Origin: Alphaproteobacteria bacterium UBA998
GTDB lineage: Bacteria > Pseudomonadota > Alphaproteobacteria > Rickettsiales > UBA998
DNA: 64,000 bases
NCBI GenBank assembly: GCA_002291925.1
Contig: DBAY01000024.1
Span: 10,831-74,830 of the forward strand
Direction: 5' to 3'
This document shows, piece by piece, positions 60,217 to 64,000 of the stretch; position 1 is the first letter of the stretch, and every line of letters starts with the position of its first letter. The notes under the pieces are model-generated. The model saw only the letters and a list, made by a program, of their open reading frames with translations, had not been told where the DNA came from and made no database searches. The position numbers were made by a program, and so were the translations under genes.

Positions 60217-60291
60217 GTCATTGCGAGGAGCGAAGCGACGCGGCAATCCAGAACCGTTCACTGGATTGCTTCGGCTGCGCCTCGCAATGAC
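60217..60291 (+). repeat. Palindromic repeat, family C (GTCATTGCGAGGAGCGAAGC...CGCAATGAC), upstream of pdhC
   Basis: The ends GTCATTGCGAGG and CCTCGCAATGAC... in inverted form bracket GGCAATCCAG / CTGGATTGC arms. A close relative lies at 63885-63956 and a partial one at 17709-17763. It ends 30 nt before pdhC. Confidence 0.88.
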
Positions 60292-60321
60292 GAAAACCTA
60301 CAACGAACAGGAACAAGTCCG

Positions 60322-61641
60322 ATGCCTATTGAAATCCTGATGCCCGCGCTGTCGCCCACCATGACGGAGGGCAACCTCGTCAAATGGAACAAGAAGGAAG
60401 GCGACAAGGTGAAATCCGGCGATGTCATCGCCGAGATCGAAACCGACAAGGCCACCATGGAAGTGGAAGCGGTGGATGAGGGCATCCTCGGCAAGATCGT
60501 CGTGGCCGAAGGCACCGAGAGCGTGAAGGTGAACGAACTGATCGCGCTGCTGCTCGCGGATGGCGAAGATAAAAAAGCTCTGGAGGGTTATGCCTCCAAA
60601 GGTGGGGCTGCTCCGGCGGAAAAGCCCTCCCTTGCAAGCGGGGGAGGGTTGGGTGGGGGTGCTGCTCCCGCCAGCACGAACGGCGCGGATGGCACCCCCC
60701 TCCCAGCCTCCCCCCGCACGCAGGGGGAGGAGCAGGGGCGCGTGTTCGCCAGCCCGCTGGCCAAGCGTATCGCGGCGCAGGAAGGTGTTGACCTCGGCTC
60801 CGTGCAGGGCACTGGCCCGCATGGCCGCATTATCAAAGCGGATGTCGAGGAAGCGAAGAAATCCGTTGGCGTTGCTAAGTCGTCTGGTGGTGCGGCCTTC
60901 GCACCGGTCTCCTATGGCCGCAACCCGCAAGAGTCGGTGGACATCCCGCTCAACAACATGCGCAAGACCATCGCCAAGCGCCTGCTGGAATCCAAGCAGA
61001 ATGTGCCGCATTTCTACCTCACCATCGAGTGCGAGATCGATGCGCTGAACGCGGCGCGCGCGCGCATCAACGCGGCGGCGGAAGCAGCAGTGAAAGGCAC
61101 CGACCAGAAGCCCGCCTACAAGGTCTCCGTCAACGACTTCGTCATCAAGGCGGTGGCGCTGGCGCTGCGCGACGTCCCGGCGGCGAATGCCTCGTGGGCC
61201 GATACGGTCATCAAGCAGTATAACAACGTGGATGTGTCGGTCGCGGTGGCGCTCGATGGCGGCCTCATCACACCGGTGGTGAAGAACGCCGACCAGAAAT
61301 CGCTGGCGGCCATCTCCAACGAGATGAAAGACCTCGCCAAGCGCGCCCGTGACGGCAAGCTGAAACCGGAGGAATTCCAGGGCGGCGGCTTCTCCATCTC
61401 CAACCTGGGCATGTATGGCATCAAGCAGTTCAACGCCATCATCAACCCGCCGCAGAGCTGCATTCTCGCCATCGGCTCAGGTGAAGAGCGCGTGGTGGTG
61501 AAAGGCGGCCAGTTCACTGCCGTGGGCATGATGACCGTCACGCTCTCCAGCGATCACCGCGTGGTGGATGGGGCCGTGGGGGCGCAGTTCCTCGCCGCGT
61601 TCAAACGCTACATCGAAGACCCGGTGATGATGGTTGTTTAA
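60322..61641 (+). CDS. pdhC: Pyruvate dehydrogenase E2, dihydrolipoyllysine acetyltransferase
   Basis: E2 carries the acetyl group on lipoyl-lysine and passes it to CoA. The 439-aa product has one lipoyl domain (residues about 1-78, with the lipoylated Lys in IETDKATMEVEAVDEG), a linker, the peripheral-subunit-binding domain (about 140-178, SPLAKRIAAQEGVDLGSVQG) and the catalytic domain ending with the active-site motif SDHRVVDGAVGAQFL. The linker (about residues 102-137, GGGLGGGAAPASTNGADG) is encoded by two inverted GC-rich repeats, an in-frame palindromic insertion. Confidence 0.95.
   Translation: MPIEILMPALSPTMTEGNLVKWNKKEGDKVKSGDVIAEIETDKATMEVEAVDEGILGKIVVAEGTESVKVNELIALLLADGEDKKALEGYASKGGAAPAEKPSLASGGGLGGGAAPASTNGADGTPLPASPRTQGEEQGRVFASPLAKRIAAQEGVDLGSVQGTGPHGRIIKADVEEAKKSVGVAKSSGGAAFAPVSYGRNPQESVDIPLNNMRKTIAKRLLESKQNVPHFYLTIECEIDALNAARARINAAAEAAVKGTDQKPAYKVSVNDFVIKAVALALRDVPAANASWADTVIKQYNNVDVSVAVALDGGLITPVVKNADQKSLAAISNEMKDLAKRARDGKLKPEEFQGGGFSISNLGMYGIKQFNAIINPPQSCILAIGSGEERVVVKGGQFTAVGMMTVTLSSDHRVVDGAVGAQFLAAFKRYIEDPVMMVV
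60625..60732 (+). repeat. Pair of inverted family H repeats inside the pdhC reading frame
   Basis: Copy 1 (60625-60663) has CCCTCCC...GGGAGGG and then a G-rich tail ending GGGGGTGCT. Copy 2 (60691-60732) is the same element in the opposite direction, starting GGCACCCCCC and containing CCTCCCCCC...GGGGGAGG. The frame is kept through both. They code for about 36 residues of flexible linker. Confidence 0.8.
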
Positions 61642-61651
61642 TTTATTAAGT

Positions 61652-61717
61652 GTCATTCCCGCGCAAGCGGGAATCTGGAGCTTATAACCTCGAAATTCCC
61701 GCTTGCGCGGGAATGAC
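61652..61717 (+). repeat. Palindromic repeat, family A, left side of the second GIY-YIG gene
   Basis: Arms 61652-61674 and 61695-61717 are exact 23-nt reverse complements with a 20-nt spacer. Each arm is itself a palindrome (ATTCCCGC/GCGGGAAT). It starts 10 nt after the pdhC stop and ends 10 nt before the nuclease ATG. Confidence 0.95.
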
Positions 61718-61727
61718 AGGACAAAAA

Positions 61728-62021
61728 ATGCAGGCCTACGTCTATATCCTCGCCAGCCGAAAAGATGGCGCACTTTATATCGGTGTGACGTCAGACTTGG
61801 TAAAGCGGGTGTGGGAACACAAGGAAGGATTCGTCGAGGGCCATTCAAAGAAGTACAACATCAAGAAGCTTGTCTATTTTGAGTCCACCGATGACATCAG
61901 CGCGGCCATCCTCCGCGAGAAGCAAATGAAGAAGTGGAACCGCGAATGGAAGATCGAGCTAATTGAGCAAACCAATCCGGAATGGCGCGACCTTTACGAG
62001 GACATCGCCGTTCCTACCTAA
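61728..62021 (+). CDS. GIY-YIG endonuclease domain protein (second copy), between pdhC and lpd
   Basis: The 97-aa single-domain nuclease has the GIY and YIG strands as VYI and YIG in AYVYILASRKDGALYIGVT, the catalytic Arg in DLVKRVWEHKEG, and the Glu in REKQMKKWNREWK. It belongs to the small UPF0213-like GIY-YIG group. The open frame continues upstream through the repeat (to 61650), which I exclude; the ATG at 61728 has AGGA just upstream. It is only loosely similar to the first copy at 19977 and is linked with a different repeat family. It has no evident tie to pyruvate metabolism. Confidence 0.88.
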   Translation: MQAYVYILASRKDGALYIGVTSDLVKRVWEHKEGFVEGHSKKYNIKKLVYFESTDDISAAILREKQMKKWNREWKIELIEQTNPEWRDLYEDIAVPT

Positions 62022-62029
62022 CCAAAACC

Positions 62030-62094
62030 GTTATTCCCGCGAAAGCGGGAATCTGGAGCCAAGGAACAGAGATTCCCGCTTTCGCGGGAATGAC
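62030..62094 (+). repeat. Palindromic repeat, family A, right side of the second GIY-YIG gene
   Basis: Arms 62030-62053 and 62071-62094 are 24-nt reverse complements with one mismatch (GTTATT in place of GTCATT in the left arm). It starts 8 nt after the nuclease stop and ends 19 nt before the lpd ATG. Confidence 0.95.
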
Positions 62095-62113
62095 AAAACA
62101 AAGGGAGTCATTC

Positions 62114-63511
62114 ATGGCAGACGCATTTGACGTAGTGATCATCGGGGGTGGTCCCGGTGGGTATGTGGCAGCGATCCGTGCATCGCAGCTGGGGATGAAA
62201 ACCGCCGTCATCGAGCGGGAGCATCTGGGGGGCATCTGCCTCAACTGGGGCTGCATCCCGACCAAGGCGCTGCTGCGCGCGTCGGAGATCAACCATCTGC
62301 TGCACTCGCTGGATGCGTATGGCTTCTCCGCCGAGAACATCCAGTTCGACTTCAAGAAGGTCATCGCCCGCTCGCGCACGGTGTCGGGGCAGCTGACGAA
62401 GGGCGTCACCGGCCTGATGAAGAAGAACAAGGTCACCGTTTACGCGGGCCACGGCAAGCTCGCCGGCAAAGGCAAGCTGACGGTGGAAAAGGACGGCAAG
62501 AAAATCGCCGACATCGAAGCCAAGCACATCATCATCGCAACCGGAGCGCGGGCGCGCGTCATTCCGGGGCTGGAGCCGGACGGCAAGCTGGTCTGGACGT
62601 ACCGCGAGGCGATGGTGCCGGAGGAAATGCCGAAATCGCTGCTCGTCATTGGCTCCGGGGCCATCGGCTCCGAGTTCGCGAGCTTCTACCTCAACATGGG
62701 CTCGGAAGTGACGCTGGTTGAGGTGCAGGATCGGGTGCTGCCGGTGGAGGATGAAGAGATTTCCAAATTCGCCCAAAAACAGTTCGAGAAGCAGGGCATG
62801 AAAATCCGCACCAAGACGACCCTGAAAGCCATGAAGAAGGGCAAGAACAACGTCACTTGCACGCTGGAGAGTGGCGGCAAGACGGAAGAGGTGACGGTGG
62901 ATCGCGTGATTTTAGCTGTGGGCATCGTCGCCAATACGGAGAATCTTGGCCTTGAGAACACCAAGGTGAAGGTGGACAAGGGCCAGATCGTGGTGAACGA
63001 CTACCTCGCCACCGACGAGCCGGGCGTCTACGCCATCGGAGACGTGGCGGGCGCACCATGGCTGGCCCACAAGGCGTCCCATGAGGGCATCATCTGCATC
63101 GAGAAGATCGCGGGTCAGAAGGACGTGCACCCGATGAAGAAGGAGAACATCCCCGGCTGTACCTATTGCCGTCCGCAGATTGCCTCTGTCGGCCTGACGG
63201 AGGCCGCCGCCAAAGCGAAAGGGTACAAGGTAAAGGTCGGCCGTTTCAGCTTCATCGACAACGGCAAGGCCATTGCGCTTGGCGAGCCGGACGGCATGGT
63301 GAAAACCGTGTTCGATGAAAAGACCGGTGAGCTCCTCGGCGCGCACATGATCGGCGCGGAAGTCACCGAGATGATCCAGGGCTTTGTCATCGGCAAGACG
63401 CTCGAAACCACGGAAGCGGAACTGATGCACACCATCTTCCCGCACCCGACGCTCTCAGAGATGATGCACGAGTCGACGCTTGACGCGTACGGCAAAGTCA
63501 TTCACATGTAA
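62114..63511 (+). CDS. lpd: Dihydrolipoyl dehydrogenase (E3)
   Basis: E3 reoxidises dihydrolipoamide of the PDH complex using FAD and NAD+. The 465-aa product has the FAD-binding motif VIIGGGPGGYVAAIRA, the redox-active disulfide in GICLNWGCIPTKALLRA, the NAD-binding LLVIGSGAIGSEFASFY, YAIGDVAGAPWLAHKASHEG, and the C-terminal catalytic His-Glu region HTIFPHPTLSEMMHES. The ATG at 62114 is preceded by AAGGGAG. The frame upstream translates repeat sequence and is rejected. Confidence 0.96.
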   Translation: MADAFDVVIIGGGPGGYVAAIRASQLGMKTAVIEREHLGGICLNWGCIPTKALLRASEINHLLHSLDAYGFSAENIQFDFKKVIARSRTVSGQLTKGVTGLMKKNKVTVYAGHGKLAGKGKLTVEKDGKKIADIEAKHIIIATGARARVIPGLEPDGKLVWTYREAMVPEEMPKSLLVIGSGAIGSEFASFYLNMGSEVTLVEVQDRVLPVEDEEISKFAQKQFEKQGMKIRTKTTLKAMKKGKNNVTCTLESGGKTEEVTVDRVILAVGIVANTENLGLENTKVKVDKGQIVVNDYLATDEPGVYAIGDVAGAPWLAHKASHEGIICIEKIAGQKDVHPMKKENIPGCTYCRPQIASVGLTEAAAKAKGYKVKVGRFSFIDNGKAIALGEPDGMVKTVFDEKTGELLGAHMIGAEVTEMIQGFVIGKTLETTEAELMHTIFPHPTLSEMMHESTLDAYGKVIHM

Positions 63512-63517
63512 TGGTTT

Positions 63518-63784
63518 ATGGAAGCGTTGGCTGTTTACGAGGATGACCTGACCGAGCAACGCCTGCGCGACAAGGCGCAGGCCGTGGCGGGCCGTGAGTA
63601 CCGCCAGCTCCGCGCGCAGATGCTGACCGGGCAGGACGAAGAAATCCGCCTGGCTGCCATGCGCCTGCGAGAGGAACTGCCGCCGGATCTGGCCAATGAT
63701 GTCAGCTTCCAGCGCCTGCTCAACGCCCTGCAGCGCGAGGTGCTGCGTGTGGCCGAGCAGGATATCGTGGCGGTGTGTGCGTAA
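63518..63784 (+). CDS. Small hypothetical protein after lpd
   Basis: This 88-aa protein is helical and highly charged (EDDLTEQRLRDKAQAVAGRE, then MLTGQDEEIRLAAMRLREEL, then LNALQREVLRVAEQDIVAV). There is no signal or membrane segment. It starts 6 nt after the lpd stop and precedes a hairpin terminator, so it is the last gene of the PDH operon. I recognise no family. GC-rich third positions support coding. Confidence 0.6.
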   Translation: MEALAVYEDDLTEQRLRDKAQAVAGREYRQLRAQMLTGQDEEIRLAAMRLREELPPDLANDVSFQRLLNALQREVLRVAEQDIVAVCA

Positions 63785-63786
63785 GT

Positions 63787-63811
63787 TTTCCGTTACACGG
63801 AAGCTGTTTTT
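63787..63811 (+). terminator. Probable rho-independent terminator of the PDH operon
   Basis: TTCCG-TTACA-CGGAA forms a short stem-loop, followed by GCTG and a run of five T. It lies a few bases after the stop of the 88-aa gene. The stem is short, so strength is uncertain. Confidence 0.5.
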
Positions 63812-63884
63812 AGCCGCTTTTATGGTGGGTCTTGAGACAATACCCGCCTCCGCAGGGATATGGTTTAGTATGACATGGGTAGCC

Positions 63885-63956
63885 GTCATTGCGAGGAGCG
63901 CAGCGACGTGGCAATCCATACGCCCGCTGGATTGCTTCGCTGGCGCTCGCAATGAC
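63885..63956 (+). repeat. Palindromic repeat, family C, second full copy
   Basis: It begins GTCATTGCGAGGAGCGCAGC and ends GCTCGCAATGAC, with inverted GCAATCCA / GGATTGC arms. It matches 60217-60291 closely. No gene is visible from 63785 to the window end. Confidence 0.88.
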
Positions 63957-63964
63957 GAGTTATT

Positions 63965-64000
63965 GTCACCCCGCACTAGGTACGCGGGGTCTCCTCGTGT
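63965..64000 (+). repeat. Family E palindromic repeat, cut by the window end
   Basis: GTCACCCCGCACTAGGTACG and the following GCGGGGTCTC resemble the left part of the unit at 17773-17840. Confidence 0.65.

Larger units (their letters stand above)
61652..62094. mobile_element. Putative GIY-YIG nuclease cassette bounded by family A palindromes, in the pdhC-lpd gap
   Basis: Two family A units (61652-61717 and 62030-62094) enclose a 294-nt GIY-YIG gene with only 10 nt and 8 nt between gene and repeats. The 443-bp block fills nearly the whole space between pdhC and lpd. Mobility as a unit is inferred from this tight packing and from the similar arrangement at 19993-20359. Confidence 0.45.

Noticed and set aside
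61650..61727. N-terminal extension of the GIY-YIG protein through the repeat
   Set aside because: The extra residues (FPRKRES..., AGMT) are the standard translation of the palindrome and lack a ribosome site; the ATG at 61728 has AGGA upstream.
61982..62113. N-terminal extension of lpd through the family A repeat
   Set aside because: It overlaps the nuclease gene and translates repeat DNA (VIPAKAGI...); the ATG at 62114 has a good Shine-Dalgarno and the family N-terminus.

Overview
The window is a gene-dense, GC-rich stretch of an alphaproteobacterial chromosome. The grounds are the LpxI-type lipid A enzyme, a ComEC without a metallo-beta-lactamase tail, the ppiD-trpEGDC block, the tpiA-secG-pyrG-kdsA-eno-ftsB-pdhAB-pdhC-lpd series, AmgK/MurU, and a FlhB C-terminal paralogue beside fliOP. 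The order cannot be fixed by reading. The cell should be flagellated and chemotactic, with an LPS outer membrane, and it has at least remnants of a VirB-type secretion system.

Layout. 1-4.4 kb: mfd (partial), sdhE, a PAS protein with a degenerate GGDEF domain, and recG. 4.5-10.1 kb: dctA, then a surface-polysaccharide group (GT4 glycosyltransferase, beta-propeller-like transferase domain, O-antigen ligase-like protein, methyltransferase). 10.2 kb: tRNA-Lys(TTT) with its promoter. 10.5-17.7 kb: bamA-ompH-lpxD-fabZ-lpxA-lpxI-lpxB. 18.1-24.3 kb: two divergent flagellar operons, flgB-flgC-fliE-fliQ-(GIY-YIG)-fliR-flhB and csrA-flhX-(FliT-like)-fliO-fliP-(small membrane protein). 24.6-29.1 kb: cheY-cheZ-large TPR protein. 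29.3-31.5 kb: tsaE-amgK-murU. 31.5-36.7 kb: an accessory region in which two unrecognised secreted proteins, one 836 aa and rich in Cys and Trp, are divergent from an orphan virB8-virB9 pair. 36.7-42.5 kb: truA-fmt-def, gltX and comEC. 42.5-50 kb: the coupled ppiD-trpE-trpG-trpD-trpC-DUF599-gumN operon. 50.1-63.8 kb: the central-metabolism series ending with the pyruvate dehydrogenase genes.

The most striking pattern is the number of short palindromic repeats, in at least seven sequence families. Most have the same plan: two inverted arms, a spacer, and GTCA.../...TGAC ends. They lie at operon ends, just upstream of start codons inside operons, and in one case inside the reading frame of the pdhC linker. 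Two small GIY-YIG nuclease genes each sit tightly between copies of a repeat, one in the pdhC-lpd gap and one in the fliQ-fliR gap. Each nuclease is paired with a different repeat family. This suggests minimal nuclease-plus-palindrome cassettes that spread into operon junctions, comparable in logic to REP/RAYT elements but with a GIY-YIG enzyme. That idea is inference from this window alone. Other points of interest are a long gene split by a single in-frame TAG, a perfect inverted repeat in the virB8 divergent promoter region, and a SIMPL-like tandem inserted in the PDH operon.
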